A DNA stretch of 64,000 nucleotides from Flavobacterium sp. (GCA_023251135.1 JAHEZJ010000022.1:1-64000); one strand, 5' to 3'; numbered from the stretch's first letter, positions 19,222 through 30,126 are shown. The notes: a model not told the origin generated them from the letters alone. Translations and numbers: made by a program.

Positions 19222-22200
19222 ATGGAAAATAAAATTAGAAAAAAGGATATTGCTATTGTTGGAGTTTCAGGTAAATATCCTAAATCAGATACTATTAATG
19301 CGTTTTGGGAAAATTTAAAAAACGGCGAAGAATTAGTCCATTTTTATACCGATGATGAATTAAGAGCTGTTGGGGTAAGTGAAAAAGACCTGGCAAACCC
19401 AAGTTTAATAAAAGCACAAGCTTCTCTGGATGATCCTAATAGTTTTGATTATTCTTTTTTTGGATACACCAAACAAGAAGCGATCTCAATGGATCCTCAA
19501 ATACGTTTGATGCACGAGCAGGTTTGGCTGGGATTGGAAGACGCAGGTTACAATCCGAGAACTTACAAAGATAAAATAGGCTTGTACTTATCGGCATCCG
19601 ATAATATGAACTGGAGAGCCTATACCATGATTGCCAACAATGACAATGTCAACTCATTTTTCCTGAATCAGATCTCTAACAAAAACTTTATCAGTACACT
19701 GATCTCTTACAATCTAAACCTGAGAGGACCAAGTTATTATGTAGATACAGCCTGTTCAAGTTCGTTAGTAGCGGTACACCAGGCTTGTCGTTCTTTATTA
19801 ATGAGAGAGTGTTCTATAGCAATAGCGGGAGGTATACGAATCTATTCAAAACCCTACCGAGGACATTCTTATCAGGAAGGAATGACCAACTCTAAAGACG
19901 GTCATTGTAAAGCTTTTGATGAAGACTCATCGGGAATTGTATCCGGAGAAGGCGCAGGAGTAGTCGTTTTGAAAAGATTAGAAGATGCCATAGCCGATAA
20001 CGATCAAATCTACGCCGTAATTCGTTCTTCAGTGGTAAACAACGATGGAAACAGAAAAGTAGGTTACACCGCTCCAAGTATAAACGGACAATACGAGTGT
20101 ATCAAACAAGCCCATCAAATTGCAGAAGTAACATCGGAGTCGATCACCTATATCGAAGCGCATGGTACAGGAACAAAATTAGGAGATCCTATTGAAGTAG
20201 AGGCACTAAATAAATCGTTTGGATACAACGCCAATCATCACTGTGCTTTAGGATCGGTTAAAACCAATATTGGACATCTTGACGCTGCGGCGGGAATTAC
20301 CGGATTTTTGAAGGCCACATTATCATTAAAAAATAAAATGATTCCGCCGTCCTTGCATTTTAAAAATCCAAATCCCGAAATTAATTTTAAATCGGGGCCT
20401 TTTAAAGTACAAACCGAGTTAGCAGCCTGGAATTCGGTTAACAATCAACCTTTAAGAGCAGGAGTAAGCAGTTTTGGTATCGGAGGAAATAATGCCCATG
20501 TCATTTTAGAAGAAGCTCCTGAAAAAGCAGAAACGATAGCGGATAATTCGTATCAACTATTGCGTTTTTCGGCACAGTCGTTAGGATCTTTAAATGCTTA
20601 TCAGGAAAAACTAATCTCGGCTCTGGAAAACAAGGAAAGCGATAGTTTTAGAGATATGGCCTATACCCTTCAAACGGGCAGAAGCCAATTTAAGTACAAC
20701 CGTTTTTTAGTGAGCAATTCTAAAGAAAATGCCTTAGAAATTTTAAAAGACCCTTTAAGTACAGCACTTTATTCGGCAAAACTGGATCAAAAGCGTAAAA
20801 TAGTTTTTATGTGTACCGGTTCAGGAGCACAGTACCTTAACATGGGAAAAGACCTTTACGAAAATGAGCCTTATTTTAAACAGCTTATGGATGAAGGTTT
20901 TTCAATCATTAACGAACTGACTGGGGTAGATGTTAAAAAGGTTTTGTACAAAGAAGCTACAGCCACAGGAGGTTTTGATGTGAATAAAAATGAATTTACA
21001 CAACCTATTGTCTTTGTTTTTGAATACGCTTTAGCCAAACAATTAATGCGTTGGGGCATACAGCCTGACAAACTGATTGGGCATAGTACGGGCGAATTTG
21101 TTGCGGCCTGTTTAAGTGGTGTTTTTTCTTTTGAAACTGGATTGAGGCTGGTTGCAAAACGTGCTTTATTGATGAATAAATCTTCTGAGGGAAGCATGTT
21201 GAGCGTATCGCTTTCGGAAGAAAAAGTAAAAAAATATCTAAACAGCAATATCGCTTTGGCAGTGGTTAACTCTCCGGAATCTTGTGTTTTATCAGGTACC
21301 GTAGACGCAATAGAAACCCTTATCGAAATATTTGAAGCCGAAGAAATTTTATGTTCTAAATTAAAAATTTCCTTAGGAGGGCATTCGTTTTTAATGGATC
21401 CGGTACTGGAGGAATTTAGAGAGGAACTGAAAAAGGTAGAATTCTCGACACTGAAAATTCCTTTTGTATCCAACTTAACAGGAGCCTTAATAACGCCCGA
21501 AGAAGCCATGTCTTCTCAATATTGGATCGATCATTTGCGAAGCACAGTACGATTTTCAGATGGTTTAAGCACCTTGTTAAAAGAGCCGAATACCGTTTTT
21601 ATCGAAGTAGGTCCGGGAAATACATTAACAACCCTTTTCCAGCAGCAAAAACATGATCCGACTTCTAATAACACGGCAATAAATCTGATCAGACATCCAA
21701 AACAGGAAATCAACGACCAGGAACATCTGCTGAAAAAAATAGGAGAATTATGGACCAATGGTATCGATATCGATTGGGAAGCTTACTACGGAGCACAAAA
21801 ACCGTATAAAGTTTCAATGCCGGGTTATGCCTTCAACAAAACAAAGCTTCCTGTAAAAGTAAACCCGTTTGAGTTTCTTAATTTCTCAGGAGCTGAAACG
21901 TCGGCAGCAGCAATTCCTTTTGCACTGGAACATTTTGACGATACTGAAGCATTTCAGGAAGATCCGGAGGAGAATGCAATCTCTTTTATCAATTATGTGG
22001 CACCAACCAATGAAACAGAAAAAAAACTGGTCGAAATGTGGCAAACCTTTTTCAGCAAAGAGGAAATCGGAATTCTGCATGACTTTTTTGCTTTAGGAGG
22101 CAACTCTTTAAAAGGAGTGACCATGCTTAAACTGATTCAGAAAGTATTTGATATCGATATAAAAATCAAAGATTTCTATCAAAAATCTACCATCAAGGAA

Positions 22201-22284
22201 CTGGCTTCAGAGATCGATATGAGATTAAAATTTGTTACAAAACTTGAAGAAGAAAGCAGCTATAAATCAGTAATGACGATCTAG
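19222..22284 (+). CDS. Type I polyketide synthase module: KS-AT-ACP
   Basis: 1020 residues. The ketosynthase covers about 8-430 with Cys178 in DTACSSS, His314 in EAHGTGT and His352 in NIGHLDAAAG, the full triad. The acyltransferase covers about 530-850 with GHSTGE and nucleophile Ser622. The ACP carries Ser962 in GGNSLKG. There is no KR, DH, ER or TE, so one extender unit is added and left as a beta-keto group unless another enzyme acts. Where malonyl-specific ATs have HAFH and methylmalonyl ones YASH, this AT has LGGH (ending at His721), which suggests an unusual extender. A crotonyl-CoA carboxylase/reductase at 39587 could supply an alkylmalonyl-CoA. The KS should accept a peptidyl chain from the Tyr module upstream. 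Confidence 0.96.
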   Translation: MENKIRKKDIAIVGVSGKYPKSDTINAFWENLKNGEELVHFYTDDELRAVGVSEKDLANPSLIKAQASLDDPNSFDYSFFGYTKQEAISMDPQIRLMHEQVWLGLEDAGYNPRTYKDKIGLYLSASDNMNWRAYTMIANNDNVNSFFLNQISNKNFISTLISYNLNLRGPSYYVDTACSSSLVAVHQACRSLLMRECSIAIAGGIRIYSKPYRGHSYQEGMTNSKDGHCKAFDEDSSGIVSGEGAGVVVLKRLEDAIADNDQIYAVIRSSVVNNDGNRKVGYTAPSINGQYECIKQAHQIAEVTSESITYIEAHGTGTKLGDPIEVEALNKSFGYNANHHCALGSVKTNIGHLDAAAGITGFLKATLSLKNKMIPPSLHFKNPNPEINFKSGPFKVQTELAAWNSVNNQPLRAGVSSFGIGGNNAHVILEEAPEKAETIADNSYQLLRFSAQSLGSLNAYQEKLISALENKESDSFRDMAYTLQTGRSQFKYNRFLVSNSKENALEILKDPLSTALYSAKLDQKRKIVFMCTGSGAQYLNMGKDLYENEPYFKQLMDEGFSIINELTGVDVKKVLYKEATATGGFDVNKNEFTQPIVFVFEYALAKQLMRWGIQPDKLIGHSTGEFVAACLSGVFSFETGLRLVAKRALLMNKSSEGSMLSVSLSEEKVKKYLNSNIALAVVNSPESCVLSGTVDAIETLIEIFEAEEILCSKLKISLGGHSFLMDPVLEEFREELKKVEFSTLKIPFVSNLTGALITPEEAMSSQYWIDHLRSTVRFSDGLSTLLKEPNTVFIEVGPGNTLTTLFQQQKHDPTSNNTAINLIRHPKQEINDQEHLLKKIGELWTNGIDIDWEAYYGAQKPYKVSMPGYAFNKTKLPVKVNPFEFLNFSGAETSAAAIPFALEHFDDTEAFQEDPEENAISFINYVAPTNETEKKLVEMWQTFFSKEEIGILHDFFALGGNSLKGVTMLKLIQKVFDIDIKIKDFYQKSTIKELASEIDMRLKFVTKLEEESSYKSVMTI

Positions 22285-22386
22285 ACAGTATGGTCTTTAT
22301 TTCTTTATCTGCTCAAAGCGACAGAAAATAACAACACAATTTATTACTTATAGACAAACTGTTACACAAACCAAAAACGAAATACA

Positions 22387-25300
22387 ATGGTCAATTTATT
22401 AAATGAAATATACGAGAGTAATATTACGATATCATTAGATGGTACGGATCTTAAACTTGGTTTTAAAGACGATATTATCGATGAGGCACTTATCTCAAAA
22501 ATAAAAGAAAACAAGCAGGAAATTGTGTCGTACCTTACCAAGTATAGCGCTGCAAACAACTACAATAACATACCTAAAGTAGAACCTCAGGAAAGTTATG
22601 AGGTATCCTCAAGTCAGTTGAGAATGTTGTCTTCCATATTTGTTGATTCAGAGGAGAAAGGGTTCAATTACGCCGTACCTAATTCGATTCGTATCAAACA
22701 GGATATTAATGTTGCAAATTTTAAACGTGCGGTAAACAGTACCGTAGAGCGACATGAATCTTTGCGTACTGTTTTTAGACTTAATGAAGAAGGGCAAATA
22801 AGACAGCATATTATAGCAAAAGAAGATTTAAATTTTACAATAGACTTTTTTGACCTTAGAACTTTAGACAAAAGAGAAGAAGAGGTAAAGACTATTACGA
22901 GAGAAGATGTAGAAAAACCATTTGATATAGGACAAGGGCCTTTGTTTAGAGTGAATTTGTTTCAGTTAAACGATCGCGAATTTATTTTTTACTGCAACAT
23001 ACATCACGTAGTAAGCGATTCCTGGTCTCTTGATATTTTATTCAAAGACATTTTTGCGTTTTATACTTCTTTTGAATCGGGTGTTCCGGTTGATCTTCCG
23101 GAATTAAACATCCAGTACAAAGATTATGCAGCCTGGCAAAATGACCAGCTTGCGAAGGGGCTTTTTAAAAACGAAGAAGCCTATTTTAAAGAAACATTTG
23201 CCGGAGAATTACCCGTACTTAATTTCACCAATAATAAGAAAAGACCAGCTGTCAGAACCGTTAATGGATTTGCACTTAAAGCCTATTTTTCTAAAGAGAC
23301 TACTGCGCTTTTCAGAAAGTTTTGTTCTGATAAAAAAGGAAGTGTTTTTATGGGATTAGTTGCGGTGTGGAATGTACTTCTTTACAAGTACACCAACAGT
23401 ACCGATATTATTATTGGTACTCCGGTTGGAGGACGTGATCATGCCGATTTGAAAGAGCAAATAGGATGTTACATCAACTCATTGCCTTTGCGCAATCAAC
23501 TTGATCCGGAGCAAACCTTCAGCTCCTTTTTTGATACTGTAAAAGAAAATACCTTATCGGCCTTAGATTGTCAGTTTTATCCTTTTGATCATTTATTAAA
23601 ACTGATCGATTATACCAAGGACATGTCAAGATCTCCGCTGTTTGATGTGATGCTTTTGCTGCAAAATGCAATAGACAATCACCAGCAATACACGCTGGAT
23701 GAAACTCAGATAAAAGAGATAAAACCATTAGGAGAAACCTCAGCACTAGCCGATTTTGATATCAACTTTATCGAAGAAGGAGATTACTTAGCCTGTCATT
23801 TTGTATACAATACAGACGTTTTTGAAGCGGAGTATATTACAGGATTATTGACTCATTTTAAACAATTACTGGAGCAGATCGTTTTGCAGCCTGATACCCT
23901 TATCAAAGATATCGACTACTTATCGGCAAAGGAAAGGAAAGAGCTGCTATTGGATTTTAATAGTAAAACATTACAATATGATCCGGAAGAAACCTTGTTA
24001 TCCCTGTTTGAAAAACAAGTTAAACAAGGCCCTGATAATCTTGCTCTGTTTGCCGGTAATAAAGAATTTACCTATGCAGAGTTAGACAAGGTCTCAAGCG
24101 ACCTGGCCCGTTATATCAACAAACATTATCAAATACAAAAAGGAAAACTTATTGGACTGCAATTGGAACGTGATGAGTGGAATATCATATCCATACTTGC
24201 CGTTTTAAAATCGGGTTGCGCTTATGTTCCTATTGCTCCTGAGATGCCAACACAGGTAAAAGAGCATATTTTTAACGATACCCAGTTAGAACTGCTGATT
24301 ACCACAACGTCTTATATGTTTGATGTCGAGTTTTATACCGGAGCATTAATAGCTGTTGATATTGTTTTTGATGCCAGAGACTGCGATCCAATCACTGTTG
24401 AGGTAACGCCTACTGATTTGGCCTATGTTATTTATACGTCCGGATCAACAGGGCTTCCGAAAGGAGGCTTGATCGAACACGGTCAGATTATAAACACCAT
24501 ACATTCTCAAATTGATTACTTCCAATTGGATAAAAACAGCAGAGGTTTGCAATTTGCTCCTTTTTCTTTTGATGCTTCTGTTTGGGAAACCTTTTTGATG
24601 CTGTTATCAGGTGGAAGTCTTTTCATAGCAAGCGAAGAACAGCGTAAGGATGTAAACATATTGACTACTTTTATTAAGGACAGCAACATCAACATTGCTG
24701 CATTGCCTCCTTCTTATCTGGCGCTGGTTAATATTGACGACTTAAAAGGATTAGATATATTAGTTACCGGAGGAGAAGTGCCGGACTATGAAATTATAAA
24801 ACCATTTTTTAAGTATGGAACTTATTACAATGCATACGGACCAACTGAGGCCAGTGTTTGCGGTACTATTTTTAAGATGCCAAAAGAAAATTCAGAGGCG
24901 TATCGCAATATTCCGATTGGAAAACCTTTATCAAATGCCAAAATTTATATTCTCGATAAATACGACAACCTTGTTCCAACAGGCGTCGTAGGAGAAATAT
25001 GTATCGGAGGTACAGGAGTGGGTAGAGGATATCTGAACAGAGAAGAATTAACCAATCAAAAGTTTATTAAAAATCCGTTTGAAGCAGCTGGAAAATTATA
25101 CCGAACAGGAGATTTAGGAAAATGGACTTCAGAAGGGAACATCATTTATGAAGGACGTAATGACGAACAGGTAAAGATAAGAGGATACCGTATCGAACTT
25201 TCGGCAATAGAGCAGCAGTTACTGACTAACGAGGACGTTTTGGAAGCTGTGGTTTGTGTAGATAAAGCACACGACGAAGTAAAAGAGCTTGTTGCCTACA

Positions 25301-28300
25301 TCGTAGCAGCTGAACCTATTAATGCCGGAAATTTAAGATCCTTCTTGTCCAAGATTCTTCCGGAATATATGCTTCCGCAAAAGTATGTGCAATTAGAGGA
25401 AATGCCTCATACCGTTAATGGAAAGGTTGATAAAAAAGCATTAGCTGCATTGAATAGCGGTACCGTAGTAGAAGACGACAATGTATTTGTGGAGGCAACG
25501 AGTTTTGAAGAAAAATTGTTAGTAAGCGTTTGGCAAGAAGTTTTAAAGAAAGAACGAATAGGGATTAAAGATAACTTCTTCAGTATAGGAGGTGACTCTA
25601 TCAAATCCATTCAGATTGTTTCACTTTTAAAACAACACGGATACGTACTTAAAGCAGGTGATATCATATCAAAACCGAAATTAGAAGATCTAGTACCCTT
25701 GCTGCAAAAGAACGATCAAATTGTCGATCAGTCTGAAGTAGAGGGAGCGGTAGTTTTTACCCCGATTCAGGAATTTTTCTTCAGTAAGGTCAAAAAGAAA
25801 ATCTTTAATGCACCTCATTATTATAACCATACCGTATTGCTTCAAACAGAAGAAAAAGTAGATGCTGAGGTTTTAAAAAGATGTGTTGAAGAACTGGTTA
25901 AACATCATGATGTACTTCGAATGGTATTTCCTGTTGAAGAAGGTAAGAGAAAACAGTACAACAAAACCAGCAAGGAAGAGAACTTCACCATACATTTTCA
26001 TGACTTACGAGAAGACGATGATTATGTGAAAACCATCAAAAAGATCGGTATTGAACTGCAGTCATCCTTTGATCTGGATAATGGACCTTTGGTACGAGTA
26101 GGTCATTTTAGACTAAAAGAGGGTGACCGTATCGCTTTAATTATTCATCACTTAGTGATAGATGGTGTTTCCTGGAGAATTTTATTGCAGGATTTTGACG
26201 ATTTATATGTGCAGATTAAAGCCGGAAATAAAATCAAACTTCCTTATAAAACAAGTTCTTACCAAACCTGGGCAGCCGAGCTAAAAACCTATGGTCAGGA
26301 TCTGAAAAATACAGAAGAACTTTCTTACTGGAAACAAGTATGTGCACAACAGGCTAACCCTTTACGTCCATTGGAAGAAAATGAATTGTATAAACTGAAC
26401 TGTGACTCAACAACAATCATGGCTTTAGATAAGGAAAGCACTAACCTTTTGCAAACCTCAGCACATATCCTGCACAACACCAAGATAGACGATGTCATTC
26501 TGACTTGTTTGGGACTTGCGATTAAAGACACCTTGCACAGAGATCAGGTAACCATTCAGATGGAAGGTCACGGAAGAGAAGAGGTGATCGATACTGTAGA
26601 CATAAGCCGTACGGTAGGATACTTTACCTCATTTTACCCATTTGTATTAAATGTGTCAAAAAAGGAAGGAGTAGAAAATTTACTAACCGTAAAAGAAGAT
26701 CTATTGAAAATTCCTAACAGAGGGATTGGCTTCAGTGCGCTGAAATTTTTAAATGATGACGTACACTTAGAGACAGGCTTTGATTTGGAATACAATTATC
26801 TGGGAGATTTTGGATATGATGTTTCTTCAAAAAAGGACTCCATATTTAGTTATGCCGCTGAGAGCATAGGAGGGAATTCAAGCGCAGAAAACTATAATAA
26901 CTTAGGGTTTAGTGTGGTAGGAATGATTTCATCAGGCCAACTTAAAATGAGTCTGGGGTACTCTTCTTTACTATTTGAAAAGGAAACCATGACTGAATTA
27001 GCAAATGCTTTTAAAAATCATTTGATTACACTGGTCAATCACCTTACCAAGCTAAGCCAAAGTCAGGCACAGCAAAGTGATGCTCCTGAAAGTAATACGG
27101 CAGCTGATTTTCAGGTAACTCCTAATCAGAATTTTATAGTGAGTAAGACGATGTCTCAGGGAATTATAGGACCAATAGTAGCGCCTAAGTTTGCTTCAAA
27201 AGAGGATTTCCTGACTAAATTCAGAACCTTTACAGAGGCGTTCCCAATTTTGAGAGCGGAGTTTTATAAAGAAAATGAATTGGTGAAACAACGTACACTG
27301 CCTGCTTCAGAAGTTCAAATTGAGGTACATCAGGAATCACAAATAAACCAGGAGAAACTAACTTCATTATTATCAGAACCTTTTAATGTAATTGAAGGGG
27401 CATTAGTGAAAGTACTGCTTATTCAGGATGTAAACAACCAGGCAGATCAAAATGCGTATGTCTACATAAGTATCCATCACGCACTTACTGATGCGTTTAC
27501 AAATACAATCCTGCTCAAAAATTTAAGAGCCTATTTTAATGGACAAGCGATCGAAACGAACTATGTACCTTATTTTGACTTTGCAGCATGGCAGCGATCA
27601 TTCCTACAGTCGGCAGAAGGAAACAAACATAGAAAGCACTGGTTGGAAACCTTAAAAGATGTTGTAACAAAAGACAAAAAAGAGGAGAGCCCGGTTGAAT
27701 TAAGAGCTTGTGTACAACAAACCACTTTGATTGCTGGTACCGCTTTTAAAGATTTTTCAAAACTAATCAGCACTACCGGTTTGACTCCTTCGGCATTTTT
27801 CACAGCCTTACATCAGTTAATCCTTTTCAAACAAGGAGGTAAGTCATTGCAGCTGGTTTTAGTTCAGGGACGAGAGTTAGGCGCTAAAGAGATTGAGAGT
27901 CACAAAGTACTGGGCGTTGTCAACAATCTTTTGCCTTTACCGGTTTTAAATCCTTCTACTAGTGCAAAAAGCGAGTATGTCAAAGAAGTGTATGGCGTTT
28001 ATATGGAAGCATTGATGCATCAGCAGATTCCTTACGAAGTGATATGCGACGATATGGAGCAAGCCTATAAGGTTTCGGTAAAAAGTGAAATAGGAGGACT
28101 TCTGAATTTTATTAGCAATGAAGGCGAAAAATCGTTTGAGAATTCGGCAAAAGAAAATCAGAAAACCCATTCTAAAAATGACTTTACAGAAGGTTTAGAT
28201 ATCGTTTGTAACAGCTACTCCAATGCAATTGAGGTAAGTATGTCCTGCTCTTTGGAAAAATACAATGCCTTATTTCCGGAAGATTTTGACTTGAAAAAGT

Positions 28301-28332
28301 ACTTATTTGAACTTGCTCAGGAACTAATCTAA
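22387..28332 (+). CDS. NRPS: TubC-type docking-C-A-PCP-E-C(terminal)
   Basis: 1981 residues. Residues 1-60 are a second TubC-like docking domain. Then C about 74-520 with HHVVSDS at 206-212 (Ser for Gly), A about 545-1020, PCP with Ser1071 in GGDSIKS, an E domain about 1115-1560 with HHLVIDG and EGHGREE, and a final C-like domain about 1580-1981 with HHALTDA at 1697-1703 (Ala for Gly). The A pocket reads about D-A-W-A-V-G-A-V-C-K; it looks hydrophobic but I know no exact match and assign no substrate. Ending in C rather than TE is like systems where a terminal C domain releases or cyclises the chain. Residues 1565-1585, before the last domain, look like a Gln/Ser-rich linker. This is probably the last assembly-line protein. 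Confidence 0.96.
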   Translation: MVNLLNEIYESNITISLDGTDLKLGFKDDIIDEALISKIKENKQEIVSYLTKYSAANNYNNIPKVEPQESYEVSSSQLRMLSSIFVDSEEKGFNYAVPNSIRIKQDINVANFKRAVNSTVERHESLRTVFRLNEEGQIRQHIIAKEDLNFTIDFFDLRTLDKREEEVKTITREDVEKPFDIGQGPLFRVNLFQLNDREFIFYCNIHHVVSDSWSLDILFKDIFAFYTSFESGVPVDLPELNIQYKDYAAWQNDQLAKGLFKNEEAYFKETFAGELPVLNFTNNKKRPAVRTVNGFALKAYFSKETTALFRKFCSDKKGSVFMGLVAVWNVLLYKYTNSTDIIIGTPVGGRDHADLKEQIGCYINSLPLRNQLDPEQTFSSFFDTVKENTLSALDCQFYPFDHLLKLIDYTKDMSRSPLFDVMLLLQNAIDNHQQYTLDETQIKEIKPLGETSALADFDINFIEEGDYLACHFVYNTDVFEAEYITGLLTHFKQLLEQIVLQPDTLIKDIDYLSAKERKELLLDFNSKTLQYDPEETLLSLFEKQVKQGPDNLALFAGNKEFTYAELDKVSSDLARYINKHYQIQKGKLIGLQLERDEWNIISILAVLKSGCAYVPIAPEMPTQVKEHIFNDTQLELLITTTSYMFDVEFYTGALIAVDIVFDARDCDPITVEVTPTDLAYVIYTSGSTGLPKGGLIEHGQIINTIHSQIDYFQLDKNSRGLQFAPFSFDASVWETFLMLLSGGSLFIASEEQRKDVNILTTFIKDSNINIAALPPSYLALVNIDDLKGLDILVTGGEVPDYEIIKPFFKYGTYYNAYGPTEASVCGTIFKMPKENSEAYRNIPIGKPLSNAKIYILDKYDNLVPTGVVGEICIGGTGVGRGYLNREELTNQKFIKNPFEAAGKLYRTGDLGKWTSEGNIIYEGRNDEQVKIRGYRIELSAIEQQLLTNEDVLEAVVCVDKAHDEVKELVAYIVAAEPINAGNLRSFLSKILPEYMLPQKYVQLEEMPHTVNGKVDKKALAALNSGTVVEDDNVFVEATSFEEKLLVSVWQEVLKKERIGIKDNFFSIGGDSIKSIQIVSLLKQHGYVLKAGDIISKPKLEDLVPLLQKNDQIVDQSEVEGAVVFTPIQEFFFSKVKKKIFNAPHYYNHTVLLQTEEKVDAEVLKRCVEELVKHHDVLRMVFPVEEGKRKQYNKTSKEENFTIHFHDLREDDDYVKTIKKIGIELQSSFDLDNGPLVRVGHFRLKEGDRIALIIHHLVIDGVSWRILLQDFDDLYVQIKAGNKIKLPYKTSSYQTWAAELKTYGQDLKNTEELSYWKQVCAQQANPLRPLEENELYKLNCDSTTIMALDKESTNLLQTSAHILHNTKIDDVILTCLGLAIKDTLHRDQVTIQMEGHGREEVIDTVDISRTVGYFTSFYPFVLNVSKKEGVENLLTVKEDLLKIPNRGIGFSALKFLNDDVHLETGFDLEYNYLGDFGYDVSSKKDSIFSYAAESIGGNSSAENYNNLGFSVVGMISSGQLKMSLGYSSLLFEKETMTELANAFKNHLITLVNHLTKLSQSQAQQSDAPESNTAADFQVTPNQNFIVSKTMSQGIIGPIVAPKFASKEDFLTKFRTFTEAFPILRAEFYKENELVKQRTLPASEVQIEVHQESQINQEKLTSLLSEPFNVIEGALVKVLLIQDVNNQADQNAYVYISIHHALTDAFTNTILLKNLRAYFNGQAIETNYVPYFDFAAWQRSFLQSAEGNKHRKHWLETLKDVVTKDKKEESPVELRACVQQTTLIAGTAFKDFSKLISTTGLTPSAFFTALHQLILFKQGGKSLQLVLVQGRELGAKEIESHKVLGVVNNLLPLPVLNPSTSAKSEYVKEVYGVYMEALMHQQIPYEVICDDMEQAYKVSVKSEIGGLLNFISNEGEKSFENSAKENQKTHSKNDFTEGLDIVCNSYSNAIEVSMSCSLEKYNALFPEDFDLKKYLFELAQELI

Positions 28333-28500
28333 AGGAGATTTAGAAAACCCGAACCGTATTTTTTGCCAACAGGAATATATAAAGCATGCCTATAAAATCA
28401 GGACAGGACTTTATACTATTCCCGGACCCCTTATGCCAATTTTTAACCCAATGTTTGAATCCGATAATAAAAATATTAATTAAATAAAACCAAAGAAAAA

Positions 28501-30126
28501 ATGGAAATCCAAAATGATGATTTAGTATACATTAAAAAGAATTTAGCAATTGAACCTCTGGTAGACAATTGGTATGCTTGGCCACACTTAATATCACCAG
28601 CTACAGCAGCAATGAATATTAAAGACCGACATTTGAAAATTATGACATCATATGTTCAAAACCCTATGATTCACGCTGCGGCAGTAAAAACGCCAAAAAT
28701 GTTAGGAGGCCCTTTTATTGATTATGATGGAAAAAGAGTAGATGAAATAAAAGGACTTATCGAAAATACAAAAGAGCAATGTGCTGATCTTTTACAATTG
28801 AGGGAAGATGTATTTGCGCTTAACGATATACTTAAAAAAGAAGCCAAAGGATACTCACTTATTGACTTATACAACAAAATACCGGAGAGTTTACAAGGTC
28901 TTGTAGAATTGGTATACGACATCAACAACAATCCTTCGTTCCGTATTTTTGAGTCATTACTATACGAAACAGAGTTTTACAAAGAGTCGCTTCAAAGTTT
29001 CAATTTGTTTTTAGTACACGACGACGATTCAAGATCATTTGTATTGAGTACGCCAAAACTGCCGGGAGAGGATATTTTGAGAGTAAACTTACCTTTAAAA
29101 AGCGAAAAAATTGATCAGCTTTTTGAAATGGAAGACCATCCGAAAACCTTCAGAGAAATTGCAGAAATATTTGAGATCGAGGCAGAAGACATTCCTTTGT
29201 TTAAATCCTTTTTCACAACAGAAAAATCTAAGAAATACGAGCGTTATACAGGAGACGGCGTTCTGACAAGATATTTCGGACATGCCTGTATTCTTACCGA
29301 AACCAAAAACACAACCATATTGGCAGATCCTTTAGTTAGTTATGGTTATGAGTCGGATATATCCCGATATTCTTATGACGACTTACCGGAATCTATCGAT
29401 TACGTATTGGTAACACACAATCACCAGGATCATATTCTTTTCGAGACTTTATTACGTTTGAGACGCAAGATCAAAAACATTATTGTTCCTAAAAGTAATG
29501 GAGGTTTCCTTCAGGATCCAAACCTGAAACTAATGTTTGAGCGAATTGGATTTAAAAACATCATCGAACTGGGAGAGATGGAGACCATTCATTTTGAAGA
29601 TTGTTCTATTACAGGATTGCCATTTGTTGGAGAACATTGTGATTTGGATGTAAGAAGTAAATTATGCCACCACGTATCTTACAAAGACGGATTAAAGGTA
29701 TTGTTTGCAGCAGATTCTTGTAACGTATCTCCAAAATTATACGAGCGTATTCACAAAGTAATGGGAGACATCAACATCATCTTCCTGGGAATGGAATGTG
29801 AAGGAGCACCATTATCGTGGTTGTACGGACCCTTAATGCCAGAAACTTTAGCCAGAGACAAAGACGAATCCCGAAGATTAGCCGGATGTAATTTTGAACA
29901 GGCCAAAGCACTTGTAGATGTTTTCAGACCAAGTGAAGTTTTTGTATACGCTATGGGTATGGAGCCTTGGTTGAAATACATTAGCTCGATAAAATATACA
30001 GACGAGTCCATTCCAATCGTAGAGTCAAACAAATTGTTAGCGTATTGTTTAGCAAATGGTATTGAACCGGAAAGACTTTTCGGAGAAAAAATCGTCGAAT
30101 ACAAAAATAGTCTTGTCCTTAGTTAA
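28501..30126 (+). CDS. CmlA-like diiron beta-hydroxylase with metallo-beta-lactamase fold
   Basis: 541 residues. The N-terminal half has no MBL motifs; the MBL fold starts near residue 255. The metal motif H306-N-H308-Q-D310-H311 and Glu378 fall one position from the diiron ligands I recall for CmlA (His305, His307, Asp309, His310, Glu377), and a further Asp at 405 follows in AADS. CmlA, of about 530 residues, beta-hydroxylates a PCP-bound aromatic amino acid in chloramphenicol biosynthesis, and relatives are common in NRPS clusters. Here the best predicted substrate is the Tyr loaded by the NRPS at 12911, or the unassigned residue of the preceding NRPS (inference). An automated label of MBL-fold hydrolase would understate it. 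It lies 168 bp after the last NRPS. Confidence 0.85.
   Translation: MEIQNDDLVYIKKNLAIEPLVDNWYAWPHLISPATAAMNIKDRHLKIMTSYVQNPMIHAAAVKTPKMLGGPFIDYDGKRVDEIKGLIENTKEQCADLLQLREDVFALNDILKKEAKGYSLIDLYNKIPESLQGLVELVYDINNNPSFRIFESLLYETEFYKESLQSFNLFLVHDDDSRSFVLSTPKLPGEDILRVNLPLKSEKIDQLFEMEDHPKTFREIAEIFEIEAEDIPLFKSFFTTEKSKKYERYTGDGVLTRYFGHACILTETKNTTILADPLVSYGYESDISRYSYDDLPESIDYVLVTHNHQDHILFETLLRLRRKIKNIIVPKSNGGFLQDPNLKLMFERIGFKNIIELGEMETIHFEDCSITGLPFVGEHCDLDVRSKLCHHVSYKDGLKVLFAADSCNVSPKLYERIHKVMGDINIIFLGMECEGAPLSWLYGPLMPETLARDKDESRRLAGCNFEQAKALVDVFRPSEVFVYAMGMEPWLKYISSIKYTDESIPIVESNKLLAYCLANGIEPERLFGEKIVEYKNSLVLS

Noticed and set aside
20871..21509. 212-codon open frame on the - strand
   Set aside because: It lies wholly opposite the AT domain of the PKS, whose motifs are intact; no protein family is recognisable in it.
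28501..30126. Simple MBL-fold hydrolase or beta-lactamase
   Set aside because: The length, long N-terminal domain and metal-ligand positions match CmlA-type hydroxylases better, and the context is an NRPS line.
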